From assembly GCA_003695725.1 (NCBI GenBank), contig RFHX01000135.1, positions 1 to 8,756 on the forward strand: a stretch of 8,756 nt of DNA, read 5' to 3'. The notes under the pieces are model-generated. The model saw nothing but the letters and a program-made list of their open reading frames with translations, searched no databases and was not told the origin of the DNA. The stretch is from Candidatus Schekmanbacteria bacterium. GTDB taxonomy: Bacteria; Schekmanbacteria; GWA2-38-11; J061. Below, in pieces: positions 1-6,826 of this stretch; the first letter of the stretch is position 1, and every line of letters starts with the position of its first letter. The position numbers were made by a program, and so were the translations under genes.

Positions 1-530
1 CCTTCTATCTTGTAGCTATCTTTATTTACATACAACACAGCAGACTTGACATCTACAGTTTTTTCAACAGGCAAAAGATTTAATTCAAACCTATTTTTCT
101 CTTCCTTTCCGAATGTTATGGTAAAATTCTTCTTCAACTCATTTATATCTGCGAGCAGAAGCAATGCAAGCTTTGCTCTTCCCTTTTTGTCTGCTTTTTC
201 CCTGATAACTTGATTATTCTCCTTTGTATAAATCCACAGATTTTCTCCATCTATGACAATCAATTGCTCATCTGGACTTGTTATTTCCCATCTAAATTTA
301 TCAGGCCGGCGAATATACATTTCACCTTTGAAGGTGAAAGTTTTTTCCAATGTTTTATTGAAAAAATTCTCTCTACACTTGATCGTTATTGACCTGACAT
401 TCTCATACCGCTTCTCAATTTTTTTCAAATACTCATCTGCCTTGTCAGCATCGGCGACAGAATTGAATAAAAACAATACTATGAAGGGGATGATAAAAAA
501 GAATGTTTTTTTAAGTCTATTCAGCTTCAT
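1..530 (-). CDS. lolA: Outer membrane lipoprotein carrier protein LolA (partial, C-terminus outside window)
   Basis: LolA is a soluble periplasmic chaperone that takes lipoproteins released by the LolCDE transporter and carries them to the outer membrane. I read this gene directly from the minus strand: ATG at 530-528, then 176 complete codons open to the window edge, where the last codon is cut. Residues 1-28 form a classical signal peptide: Lys/Arg-rich start, hydrophobic core at about 10-23, and an Ala-Asp-Ala cleavage site at 26-28. The mature part has the LolA-family pattern: a YxNVRSI-like helix end near 42-48, the block RRPDKFRWEITSP at 74-86, and VIDGENLWIY at 92-101. The usual family length is about 200 residues, so only the last 25 or so are missing. 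It begins 16 bases after the scpA stop. The ribosome-binding site is weak (AAGAG about 14 bases upstream), so translation may depend on read-through from scpA. No LolB-type receptor gene is in the window. Confidence 0.88.
   Translation of the reverse strand, partial: MKLNRLKKTFFFIIPFIVLFLFNSVADADKADEYLKKIEKRYENVRSITIKCRENFFNKTLEKTFTFKGEMYIRRPDKFRWEITSPDEQLIVIDGENLWIYTKENNQVIREKADKKGRAKLALLLLADINELKKNFTITFGKEEKNRFELNLLPVEKTVDVKSAVLYVNKDSYKIE
320..346 (+). repeat. Perfect 9-base inverted repeat followed by a T run, antisense to lolA
   Basis: TTTCACCTT (320-328), two bases, then AAGGTGAAA (331-339), followed by G and six T residues (341-346). On the plus strand it has the form of a small intrinsic terminator, with at least seven pairs if the loop is opened to six bases. 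It lies inside lolA on the other strand, so the arrangement may simply reflect the codons for TFTFKGE. Listed for its perfection, not because a function is shown. Confidence 0.35.
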
Positions 531-546
531 AAAAAAATATGAACTC

Positions 547-1269
547 TTAATTGGCAAAAATCGTAATATCTCCGAATTGAGTTTCCTGCTCAACACGCAC
601 CAACTTCAAGCGTATCAATTCAAGAAGTGCAAGAAAGGTGACAATCATTTCAATCTTTTCCTTCATTTCTTGAAATAAACTGTTCAGGGTAATTGAATCC
701 TTCTTCTCGAGAATTTCGATTATCTGCGATATTTTGTCATTTATAGTTATCTTTGAGACCAATATTTCCTTGACAGCTGAATCTTTTGTTCGTTTGAGTA
801 TGCCTTCAAAAGCTTTTATCAAATCAAAAACCGAAACATTTACCAGAACTTTTTCTTCTTTTTCGATTTCTCCGGATGGATTTTGCCTATCATATTGTTC
901 ACTATAATATGCACTCCTATTGGCAAGCTCCTGTGCCGCCAATTTAAACTGTTCATATTCAAGAAGACGCTGGACAAGGTCTGTCCTTGGGTCTTCAATT
1001 TCCTCGCCATCGTCTTTTGCTGTAGGTAGAAGCATTCGAGATTTGATATAAAGCAAATGAGCCGCCATTACCAAAAACTCGCCAATGGAATTTAGATTAA
1101 GCACTTTCATCACATCTACATACTTCATATACTCTTCCAAAATGAAAGCAATCGGGATGTCATATATATCTATTTCGTTCTTTTTGATTAAATATAGAAG
1201 CAGGTCGAGGGGACCTTCAAAATTAGGAAGTTGAACCTGATATTCTTTATTTACGAGATTGCCTTCCAT
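547..1269 (-). CDS. scpA: Segregation and condensation protein A (ScpA, SMC kleisin)
   Basis: ScpA is the kleisin subunit that bridges the heads of the Smc dimer and, with ScpB, forms the bacterial condensin that compacts and separates chromosomes. The 240-residue product has the family length. The N-terminal domain shows the hallmark NFEGPLDLLLYLI at 16-28, then the segment EIDIYDIPIAFILEEY at 32-47, and SIGEFLVMAAHLLYIKSRMLLP at 61-82 in helix-forming context. The middle (about 83-145) is charged and probably flexible. The C-terminal winged-helix part (about 190-235) has the ELIRLKLV motif at 217-224 that docks on Smc. The ATG at 1269 overlaps the stop of the upstream TPR gene by one base (TAATG), and an AGGG at 1276-1279 lies six bases upstream, which supports this start. 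Its usual partner gene scpB does not follow; lolA does. Identity is secure. Confidence 0.95.
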   Translation of the reverse strand: MEGNLVNKEYQVQLPNFEGPLDLLLYLIKKNEIDIYDIPIAFILEEYMKYVDVMKVLNLNSIGEFLVMAAHLLYIKSRMLLPTAKDDGEEIEDPRTDLVQRLLEYEQFKLAAQELANRSAYYSEQYDRQNPSGEIEKEEKVLVNVSVFDLIKAFEGILKRTKDSAVKEILVSKITINDKISQIIEILEKKDSITLNSLFQEMKEKIEMIVTFLALLELIRLKLVRVEQETQFGDITIFAN

Positions 1270-2009
1270 TACAAGCCCTGCATTTTTATCACAGTGATTG
1301 CTTCATATTTTTCTTTTGCCTTCCTGCTCAGATCTGATTGTGGATACTCATCAACTATACGTTTGTAATATGTTTGTGCTTTATTCAATTCATTTATTTT
1401 CTCATAACAGAGCGCAATTCTAAATAAAAATCTGTCAATAGCCATTGAATCCTTTTTCTCCAAGTATGCATTGCAATATCTTATCGCATCTTCATATTTT
1501 CCTTCATCAAAAAGTGTAACTGTAAGCTTCTGGTATGCCTGCAATGCAATTATATCATTTTTTTCATACTTTTTGATAAATTCCAAATAAAGCTTTTCTG
1601 CTTCTCCAAGATTTCCTTCATATCTATAACAATTAGCCAAATACAACTCCGCCCATTTCCCATAAGTTGTAGTTTTATATTCCTTTGCAATCTTTTGAAA
1701 CATTCCCTTTGCTTCATTGAAGTTCAATTTTTTTGGACCTTCTGTATTTTCCTTATCACTCAGTGAATTGTAGTTGTTTATAGTCCTCCAATAAACATTC
1801 ACTGCCTTTGAAAAGGCTTCTGAAGCTCGCTCTTCCTTCTTTTGACTGAAATACATTACCCCCCAAATAACGCCAAATATTATTGCAACAATTCCAACTC
1901 CGGCAAGAATAGAACTGAAATTTTCAACAATTTGTCCATATATCTTTTCAGGAAGGGGCACATACTCATCTTTAATTATAATCTTCTTTTTCTTTATGGG
2001 TTTAACCAA
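1269..2009 (-). CDS. Single-pass membrane-anchored tetratricopeptide-repeat protein
   Basis: A 246-residue protein of unassigned function. It has a basic N-terminal tail (Lys at 3 and 6-9), one hydrophobic helix at about 33-54, and then a long soluble region with TPR-like helix pairs at roughly 117-150, 155-185 and 190-225. Examples are the segments WAELYLANCYRYEGNLGEAE (119-138) and FRIALCYEKINELNKAQTYY (196-215). The basic tail before the helix suggests that the N-terminus is cytoplasmic and the TPR part periplasmic. This architecture resembles YfgM-type ancillary translocon proteins and BamD/YbgF-like TPR proteins, but no diagnostic motif lets me choose. The start is TTG: no ATG lies nearby in frame, and a strong GAGGAGAG ribosome-binding site sits six bases upstream. 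It follows gltX by 16 bases and overlaps scpA by one base, so the three are probably co-transcribed. A periplasmic folding or envelope-assembly role is inference from architecture. Confidence 0.8.
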   Translation of the reverse strand: MVKPIKKKKIIIKDEYVPLPEKIYGQIVENFSSILAGVGIVAIIFGVIWGVMYFSQKKEERASEAFSKAVNVYWRTINNYNSLSDKENTEGPKKLNFNEAKGMFQKIAKEYKTTTYGKWAELYLANCYRYEGNLGEAEKLYLEFIKKYEKNDIIALQAYQKLTVTLFDEGKYEDAIRYCNAYLEKKDSMAIDRFLFRIALCYEKINELNKAQTYYKRIVDEYPQSDLSRKAKEKYEAITVIKMQGL

Positions 2010-2015
2010 TTTTTT

Positions 2016-2023
2016 CTCTCCTC
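2016..2023 (-). promoter_or_regulatory. Ribosome-binding site that fixes a TTG start
   Basis: Read on the minus strand, GAGGAGAG is followed by six A residues and then TTG at 2009-2007. This near-ideal Shine-Dalgarno sequence at the right distance is the main reason for accepting the non-ATG start of the TPR protein. It lies just downstream of the gltX stop codon (2028-2026). Confidence 0.75.
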
Positions 2024-2025
2024 TT

Positions 2026-3438
2026 TTATGAGATAAAATCTATTAGTCTTTTAAGCCTCTTAGCAACCGAATCCTTGCCGATTAGCTTCATAACTTCAAA
2101 TAATCCCGGACTTACTGTCTTCCCTGTAAGGGCTATTCTAACTGGTTGAGCAATATTTACAAGTTTTATATTCTTCTCTTCACATACCCTTCTAAGATAA
2201 TCTTCAAGCTCTTTTTCATCCAACTCATCCTTTGACAAAACGAAAGACATCAATTCTTCAAGGCAATCTTTGATTCCCGGTTTTATCCATTTTTTTAAAT
2301 CTTTCTCGTTATAAACAATTTCATCTGTGAAAAAATAACCTGCACTTTCGGCAAATTCAACAAGTGTGCGGCTTCTAACTTTCAGAAGAGGCGTTATTTT
2401 CAACATATATTCATCGCTATATAACGGACTTTTATCATATCCTCTTTCCTTCAAAAATGGAAATGCTTTGTCCAAAAGCTCTTTGTCATCCATTTCATGA
2501 ATATATGTTGCATTCATCCACAACAATTTCTCAGGATTGAAAATACCTGCCGCTTTTGAAACATCCTTTATATCAAAGTATCTTATCATTTCATCAATAG
2601 TAAAAATTTCTTTGTCTCCGTATGACCATCCTAATCTTACCAAATAGTTTATCAAAGCTTCAGGGAGATAACCCTGTCTTTTGTATTCTTCAGCCGATGT
2701 TGCACCATGCCGCTTGCTCAATCTTGCTTTATCAGTGCCTAAAATAAGGGGCAGATGGGCATAAACCGGTATTGGATAGCCAAGGGCTTTCATTATTTGA
2801 ATCTGCTTCGGAGTGTTGGCAAGATGGTCTTCTCCTCGTATTACATAATTGATATTCATCAGCGAATCATCGACGACTACAACAAGATTATATGTTGGAG
2901 CTCCATCTGGCCTTGCTATAATCAAATCATCGAGCTGCTTATTTTGAAAAACTACCCTTCCTCGGATAAGGTCATCGATGACAGTTTCTCCTTCAAGAGG
3001 CATTGCAAACCTCAATGTAAAAGGTTTCCCACAGTCCTCCTTGATTCCTGCTTCACGACATCTGCGGTCATAGGCAGGAGGCCTACCCTCTTTCAGCGCC
3101 TGTTTTCTTCTTTCTTCAAGCTCCTCCTTTGTACAAATGCATCTATACACTTTCCCTTCCGCTATTAGCTTGTTGATTGCTTCCTTATAAAGCTCATTTC
3201 TTTGGCTTTGGTAATAGGGACCTTCATCCCAATCGAGTCCAAGCCATCTGAGGGAGCTTAAAATTGAATCTGTAAATTCCTGTTTCGACCTTTCCCTATC
3301 AGTATCTTCAATTCGAAGAATGAATTTCCCACTGTTCTTCTTGGCATAAAGCCAATTGAAAAGTGCTGTCCTAACTCCCCCAATATGAAGATGTCCAGTC
3401 GGGCTAGGCGCAAATCTTGTTCTAACTTCTTGTACCAT
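2026..3438 (-). CDS. gltX: Glutamyl-tRNA synthetase
   Basis: This class I aminoacyl-tRNA synthetase charges tRNA(Glu) with glutamate in the cytoplasm using ATP. The 470-residue product is full length for bacterial GluRS. The Rossmann-fold signature is FAPSPTGHLHIGG at 9-21, with the HIGH-type motif at 18-21. The KMSKS-type loop is RLSKRHGA at 239-246 with catalytic Lys242. The insertion domain contains Cys100-x-Cys102 and Cys127, spaced as in the zinc-binding SWIM-like element of E. coli GluRS, so zinc binding is plausible. The glutamate/ATP-pocket segment YVIRGEDHLANT is at 198-209. The C-terminal anticodon-binding domain includes the conserved TGKTVSPGLFEVM at 438-450. The start ATG has only a modest purine stretch (AAAAGG about ten bases upstream). 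It is the first gene of the leftward run. Whether the enzyme is discriminating or also mischarges tRNA(Gln) cannot be told by eye. Confidence 0.97.
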   Translation of the reverse strand: MVQEVRTRFAPSPTGHLHIGGVRTALFNWLYAKKNSGKFILRIEDTDRERSKQEFTDSILSSLRWLGLDWDEGPYYQSQRNELYKEAINKLIAEGKVYRCICTKEELEERRKQALKEGRPPAYDRRCREAGIKEDCGKPFTLRFAMPLEGETVIDDLIRGRVVFQNKQLDDLIIARPDGAPTYNLVVVVDDSLMNINYVIRGEDHLANTPKQIQIMKALGYPIPVYAHLPLILGTDKARLSKRHGATSAEEYKRQGYLPEALINYLVRLGWSYGDKEIFTIDEMIRYFDIKDVSKAAGIFNPEKLLWMNATYIHEMDDKELLDKAFPFLKERGYDKSPLYSDEYMLKITPLLKVRSRTLVEFAESAGYFFTDEIVYNEKDLKKWIKPGIKDCLEELMSFVLSKDELDEKELEDYLRRVCEEKNIKLVNIAQPVRIALTGKTVSPGLFEVMKLIGKDSVAKRLKRLIDFIS

Positions 3439-3517
3439 AAATTCTATGCCTTTTACTTTTATTTTCTCTTACACCAACCTTAACAAAAAAATCTTCCTAA
3501 TTCTCTCCAACAATGGT

Positions 3518-3546
3518 TTGACAAAAAAATATCTGTTATTTACTAT
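3518..3546 (+). promoter_or_regulatory. Sigma70-type promoter for the dapL-folK-panB operon
   Basis: A perfect -35 hexamer TTGACA (3518-3523) is followed by a 17-base spacer and a -10 hexamer TACTAT (3541-3546), which matches TATAAT at four of six positions including the key first A and final T. Transcription would begin near 3553 and leave a leader of about 78 bases before the dapL start. The location in the only large gap, facing the right way, supports it. Confidence 0.65.
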
Positions 3547-3553
3547 CCTTCAA
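3526..3553 (-). promoter_or_regulatory. Candidate promoter for the gltX operon
   Basis: On the minus strand, TTGAAG (3553-3548), a 16-base spacer and TATTTT (3531-3526) form a partial sigma70 match, four of six at each hexamer. A second option in the same place is TTGAAA (3565-3560), 17 bases, TAAATA (3542-3537). Both overlap the rightward promoter, which could make the two operons compete for RNA polymerase. In sequence this AT-rich such matches are easy to find by chance. Confidence 0.25.
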
Positions 3554-3615
3554 AAAATTTTTCAATTAATAAGAGTTTTTTATCGCTATCAGATTAATAA
3601 TATTGGGTTGTTTAC

Positions 3616-3622
3616 AGAGGAG
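3616..3622 (+). promoter_or_regulatory. Ribosome-binding site of dapL
   Basis: AGAGGAG lies eight bases before the ATG at 3631. It is the best Shine-Dalgarno sequence in the rightward operon and decides for this start over the out-of-frame ATG at 3623, which directly abuts the site and ends after three codons. Confidence 0.75.
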
Positions 3623-3630
3623 ATGTTTGA

Positions 3631-4812
3631 ATGATTAAGAGAGATTTCGAAGTAAGATTATCAAATCGGCTCGATGCTTTACCGCCATATCTATTTGCTG
3701 AACTCGACAGACTGAAGGCACAGGCAATTTCTGAAGGCAAAGATGTGATTGATTTGGGAATAGGAGACCCTGATACGCCTACACCTTCCCATATAATCGA
3801 AGCTCTAAAAAAAGCCGCTGAAAATCCTGAAAACCATAGATACCCTTCCTATGTTGGAATGCTCAAATACCGCGAAGCTTGCGCCCGCTGGATAAAAAAA
3901 AGGTTCGGTGTCGATTTCGATCCTGAAAATGAGGTAATATCTCTGATAGGCGCAAAGGAAGCTGTCGCAAATCTGCCATTTGCTTTTATAAATCCCGGCG
4001 ACATTGTTCTAATTCCAAATCCCGGATATCCAGTATATTTCTCAAGCACAATATTCAGCGGCGGCGAACCATATATTATGCCGCTCAAGGAAGAAAACAA
4101 TTTTTTGCCGGATTTTGACTCCATCCCTGAAGATGCGCTAAACAAGGCAAAACTTATGTTCATCAATTATCCAAACAATCCTACTTCAGTTACAGCAGAC
4201 ATAGATTTTTACAATAACGCCGTTGAAATCGCTTACAAATACAACATCATTATATGCCATGATGCCGCATATTCAGAAATGTCATTCGACGGCTACAAGG
4301 CGCCATCAATTTTCAATGCTGACGGTGCAAAGGATGTGGCAATCGAACTTCATTCTATGTCAAAAACTTACAATATGACCGGGTGGCGGATAGGCTTTGC
4401 AATTGGTGGTGAAAAGATTATCAAAGGTTTTTCCAAAATAAAAACAAATATAGATTCCGGTGTTTTTCAGGCAATTCAATATGCGGGAATTGAAGCTCTG
4501 GATAATGGAGAGGCAGATATCGAAAGAATGAGCAATATTTATAGTGAAAGAAGAAAAATAATGGAAGACGGACTAAGGGCTGTGGGCTTCGATATAGTCC
4601 CGACAAAGGCAACATTTTATATGTGGGTAAAATGTCCCAAAGGATATGATTCCAAAAGTTTGTCCACTAAATTTCTTGAAGATACGGCAATAGTAGTAAC
4701 GCCCGGTATCGGATTTGGAAAATATGGCGAAGGATATTTCCGCATTGCCCTTACAAGCGACAAAGAGCGGTTGCAAGAAGCATGCAGAAGGTTGAAGAAT
4801 TTAAAATTATAG
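3631..4812 (+). CDS. dapL: LL-diaminopimelate aminotransferase (DapL-type, PLP-dependent)
   Basis: DapL converts tetrahydrodipicolinate directly to LL-diaminopimelate with glutamate as amino donor, a one-step shortcut that bypasses the succinylase or acetylase branch on the way to lysine and peptidoglycan. The 393-residue product is a complete fold-type I aminotransferase. PLP is bound by Lys245 in HSMSKTYNMTGWRIG (241-255). Other family residues are visible: Asn183 in NYPNNPT (179-185), Asp211 and Tyr214 in CHDAAYSE (209-216), Arg253, and the C-terminal carboxylate-binding Arg371 in YFRIAL. The N-terminal stretch RLDALPPYLFAELDRLK (13-29) and DLGIGDPDTPTP (41-52) are what I recognise from the bacterial DapL group rather than aspartate aminotransferases. 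The start has a strong ribosome-binding site, and a consensus promoter lies about 110 bases upstream. First gene of the operon. Another amino-acid aminotransferase activity is the main alternative. Confidence 0.85.
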   Translation: MIKRDFEVRLSNRLDALPPYLFAELDRLKAQAISEGKDVIDLGIGDPDTPTPSHIIEALKKAAENPENHRYPSYVGMLKYREACARWIKKRFGVDFDPENEVISLIGAKEAVANLPFAFINPGDIVLIPNPGYPVYFSSTIFSGGEPYIMPLKEENNFLPDFDSIPEDALNKAKLMFINYPNNPTSVTADIDFYNNAVEIAYKYNIIICHDAAYSEMSFDGYKAPSIFNADGAKDVAIELHSMSKTYNMTGWRIGFAIGGEKIIKGFSKIKTNIDSGVFQAIQYAGIEALDNGEADIERMSNIYSERRKIMEDGLRAVGFDIVPTKATFYMWVKCPKGYDSKSLSTKFLEDTAIVVTPGIGFGKYGEGYFRIALTSDKERLQEACRRLKNLKL

Positions 4813-4813
4813 T

Positions 4814-5299
4814 ATGAATAAAGTTTATCTCAGTCTCGGGTCAAACTGCGGGAATAAAGAAGAAAACTTAAACTCTGCCATTGAAGAAATATCCAAGATA
4901 AAAAATACAGAGGTCAAAAAGATATCATCAAAATATTTGACTGAGCCGTATGGTTACGAAAGCTCTCAATGGTTCTTGAACTGCGCAGTCCTTATTGAAA
5001 CTTCATTATTACCGGATGAGCTTTTAGAAGCCCTTTCCAGTATTGAAAAAAAATATGGTAGAACAAAGGAAAGAGAATCAGGTAAGGATAGGACGATTGA
5101 TATTGATATTCTGCTCTATGAAAATAAAATAATAAATGAAAGGAATTTGGAAGTGCCTCATCCAAGAATGTGTGAAAGGAGATTTGTTCTCGAACCGTTG
5201 TCAGAAATTGCGTCTGAAATTATTCATCCTGTCAATGGAAAAAAGATTTCACATTTGCTTCAAATATGCAAAGATAGTAAAAAGGTATTGAAAAAATAA
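4814..5299 (+). CDS. folK: 2-amino-4-hydroxy-6-hydroxymethyldihydropteridine pyrophosphokinase (HPPK)
   Basis: FolK transfers pyrophosphate from ATP to 6-hydroxymethyl-7,8-dihydropterin, the step before dihydropteroate synthase in folate biosynthesis. The 161-residue protein has the usual length. Visible motifs: YLSLGSNCGNKEENL at the N-terminus (5-19), the substrate loop SKYLTEPYGYESSQWFLNCA (39-58), and the HPPK signature DRTIDIDIL at 92-100, whose Asp96 and Asp98 hold the two magnesium ions. HPRMCERRFVLEPLSEIA (116-133) is also typical. In the signature the more common Gly/Ala-Pro before Arg is replaced by Lys-Asp, a minor variation. The ATG comes one base after the dapL stop and has no good ribosome-binding site at the usual spacing, which suggests translational coupling. 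folP and folB are not nearby. Confidence 0.95.
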   Translation: MNKVYLSLGSNCGNKEENLNSAIEEISKIKNTEVKKISSKYLTEPYGYESSQWFLNCAVLIETSLLPDELLEALSSIEKKYGRTKERESGKDRTIDIDILLYENKIINERNLEVPHPRMCERRFVLEPLSEIASEIIHPVNGKKISHLLQICKDSKKVLKK

Positions 5300-5325
5300 A
5301 TCATAATTATAAAGCGTCGTCAAAA

Positions 5326-6129
5326 ATGGCAGAAGAAAAAATAAGAATCCAAACATTGAAGAAGATGAAAGAGCGCGGTGAAAAAATTTCAATGCTTACT
5401 GCATATGATTTTCAGTTTGCGCGCCTTCTCGATGAAGCAGGAATTGAAGTTATCCTTGTGGGCGACAGCTTGGGCAATGTGATGCTTGGCTATGAAAATA
5501 CACTTCCTGTAACTATGGATGATATGCTTCACCACACCAAAGCAGTTGCAAGAGGCAGGAAAAGAGCGCTTCTCGTTGTAGATATGCCCTTTATGTCCTA
5601 TCAGGTCAATCCCGAAAAAGCTCTCGTCAATGCCTCGAGGTTTTTGAAGGAAGGCGGTGCCGAAGCCGTAAAGCTCGAAGGTGGTGAAGAATATGCGGAA
5701 ACAGTAAAAAAACTTACAACAGCAGGAATTCCTGTTATGTCTCATATAGGCTTGATGCCTCAGGCAGTGCATCGTATCGGCGGTTATAGTGTGCAGGGTA
5801 AAAAGGAAGAAGATGAAAAAAGAATATTAAAAGACGCAAAAGCATTGGCAGATGCCGGCGCATTTGCAATCGTCCTTGAAAAGGTTCCCACATTGCTTGC
5901 AAAAAAAGTTACAGAAAGCGTTCCAATTCCAACAATAGGCATCGGCGCAGGACCATATTGTGACGGACAGGTTCTTGTAATATATGATATGCTTGGTTTC
6001 GATGATAAATTCAAACCGCGCTTTCTCAAACAGTATGCAAATCTGAAAAAAGAGATAATCAAAGCTGTCTCAAGATTTAAAAAAGAGGTGAAAGAGAAAA
6101 AATTTCCAACGAAAAAACACGGCTATTAA
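5326..6129 (+). CDS. panB: 3-methyl-2-oxobutanoate hydroxymethyltransferase
   Basis: PanB adds a hydroxymethyl group from 5,10-methylene-tetrahydrofolate to alpha-ketoisovalerate, giving ketopantoate, the first committed step to pantothenate and coenzyme A. The 267-residue product matches the family length. Conserved parts: MLTAYDFQFARLLDEAGI (23-40); VGDSLGNVMLGYENTLPVTMD (45-65) with metal ligand Asp47; VVDMPFMSY (84-92) with Asp86; VKLEGG (115-120) with Lys116 and Glu118; GLMPQ (142-146); the catalytic-base region IVLEKVP (182-188) with Glu185; and IPTIGIGAGPYCDGQVLV (201-218). The ribosome-binding site is poor. The start lies 26 bases after folK. PanB uses a folate cofactor, so pairing with folK makes metabolic sense, and folK-panB neighbours are known in other bacteria. 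panC and panD do not follow here. Confidence 0.97.
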   Translation: MAEEKIRIQTLKKMKERGEKISMLTAYDFQFARLLDEAGIEVILVGDSLGNVMLGYENTLPVTMDDMLHHTKAVARGRKRALLVVDMPFMSYQVNPEKALVNASRFLKEGGAEAVKLEGGEEYAETVKKLTTAGIPVMSHIGLMPQAVHRIGGYSVQGKKEEDEKRILKDAKALADAGAFAIVLEKVPTLLAKKVTESVPIPTIGIGAGPYCDGQVLVIYDMLGFDDKFKPRFLKQYANLKKEIIKAVSRFKKEVKEKKFPTKKHGY

Positions 6130-6134
6130 AAACT

Positions 6135-6140
6135 AAAGGA
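6135..6140 (+). promoter_or_regulatory. Ribosome-binding site of the nitroreductase gene
   Basis: AAAGGA lies ten bases before the ATG at 6151, slightly longer than ideal spacing, within the 21-base gap after the panB stop. It supports the chosen start. Confidence 0.5.
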
Positions 6141-6150
6141 CAATCATTTT

Positions 6151-6807
6151 ATGGATATTGATGACATTATAAAATCGCGCAGAAGCATTAGAGCTTTTTT
6201 GGAAAAAGATGTTTCTCCTGTCATCGTAAAAGAATGCCTTGACGCAGCGATTTGGGCGCCAAGTGCAACAAATCAACAGCCATGGGAGTTCATAATCGTC
6301 GGCGGAAATGAATTGAAGAATATCTCAGAAATAGTGACAAATAACTTTCCATCGAGAATGCAAGAGGGAGACTCATTTCCGGAAATTCCTGAAGAAAATC
6401 AAAAAAGGCAGGAAGAAATCTTCACTGCAGTTGCCGAAGCCGCACAAAAAGATGGAATGGACGGTGCTGCGGTCTTTCAGAATAGTCTTTGTTTCTTTAG
6501 TGCGCCGGCGGCTGTTTTTTTTGTAAGTTATAGCGGATGTGATACACAATGTCTTTTAAGCATCGGTGCTGCTGTGGAAAATTTTCTCTTATCTGCCCAT
6601 TCAAAGGGACTTGGCACCTGTTGGTTAGGGATTCCCTTGGTATGCGCAGATGATATAGCCAATTACCTAAACCTTCCTAAGACAAAACAACTCATTGCAG
6701 CGGTAGCAGTCGGTTATCCAGACAAAAGTAAAGAAATCAACAATTTTAAAAGGCCAAGGACACCGGCAGAAGAATTGTCGAAATGGATTGGTTTTAGAAA
6801 AGAATAG
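6151..6807 (+). CDS. Nitroreductase-family FMN-dependent oxidoreductase
   Basis: A 218-residue flavoprotein of the nitroreductase superfamily; members use FMN and NAD(P)H to reduce varied substrates, and the true substrate here is unknown. Evidence: the N-terminal FMN-phosphate motif SRRSIRAF (9-16), APSATNQQPWEFIIV (36-50) with flavin-contacting Asn41 and the PWEF turn, SIGAAVENFLLSAHSKGLGTCWLG split across 137-160 (core GLGTCW at 153-158), and the C-terminal AVAVGYPDK (184-192) followed by a basic segment KRPRTP (200-205), which in the family often ends at the flavin. An insert of about 45 residues (65-110), rich in Glu, Gln and Ala, separates the two halves and probably shapes the substrate pocket. 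Six cysteines are present in a small protein (positions 29, 114, 130, 134, 157 and 165). It closes the rightward run 21 bases after panB. Position in a biosynthetic operon does not reveal its substrate. Confidence 0.88.
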   Translation: MDIDDIIKSRRSIRAFLEKDVSPVIVKECLDAAIWAPSATNQQPWEFIIVGGNELKNISEIVTNNFPSRMQEGDSFPEIPEENQKRQEEIFTAVAEAAQKDGMDGAAVFQNSLCFFSAPAAVFFVSYSGCDTQCLLSIGAAVENFLLSAHSKGLGTCWLGIPLVCADDIANYLNLPKTKQLIAAVAVGYPDKSKEINNFKRPRTPAEELSKWIGFRKE

Positions 6808-6826
6808 ATGTTGTTTATTGTATCAA

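Larger units (their letters stand above)
3439..3630. other. Divergent intergenic region between gltX and dapL
   Basis: This 192-base, very AT-rich gap separates two oppositely transcribed operons and must hold the promoters of both. I see one good rightward promoter and weaker leftward candidates overlapping it. I do not see a T-box, lysine riboswitch or other structured leader: the 5' untranslated stretch before dapL is only about 80 bases and has no strong GC-containing stem. A 62-codon rightward reading frame (3446-3634) fills the region, but its composition is that of translated AT-rich DNA, so I do not call it a gene. Confidence 0.7.

Noticed and set aside
253-678. Rightward 141-codon open frame
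   Set aside because: It lies antisense to lolA and scpA, both of which have clear family motifs; the translation shows no recognisable domain.
3483-3530. Ten-base direct repeat (3483-3492 and 3521-3530)
   Set aside because: It is an A-run with two flanking bases in an AT-rich spacer, and chance recurrence is likely.
3553-3630. Possible riboswitch or attenuator in the dapL leader
   Set aside because: The leader is about 78 bases, very AT-rich, and lacks the conserved elements of a lysine riboswitch or a T-box.
3446-3634. Rightward 62-codon open frame ending in an ATGA overlap with dapL
   Set aside because: It spans the divergent promoter region, has no ribosome-binding site and translates to low-complexity Phe/Ile/Leu/Lys-rich sequence. 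The overlap with the dapL start is probably chance.
5389-6062. Two leftward open frames (127 and 92 codons)
   Set aside because: Both are antisense to panB, which is complete with all catalytic residues; the translations are Cys/Phe-rich with no known motif.
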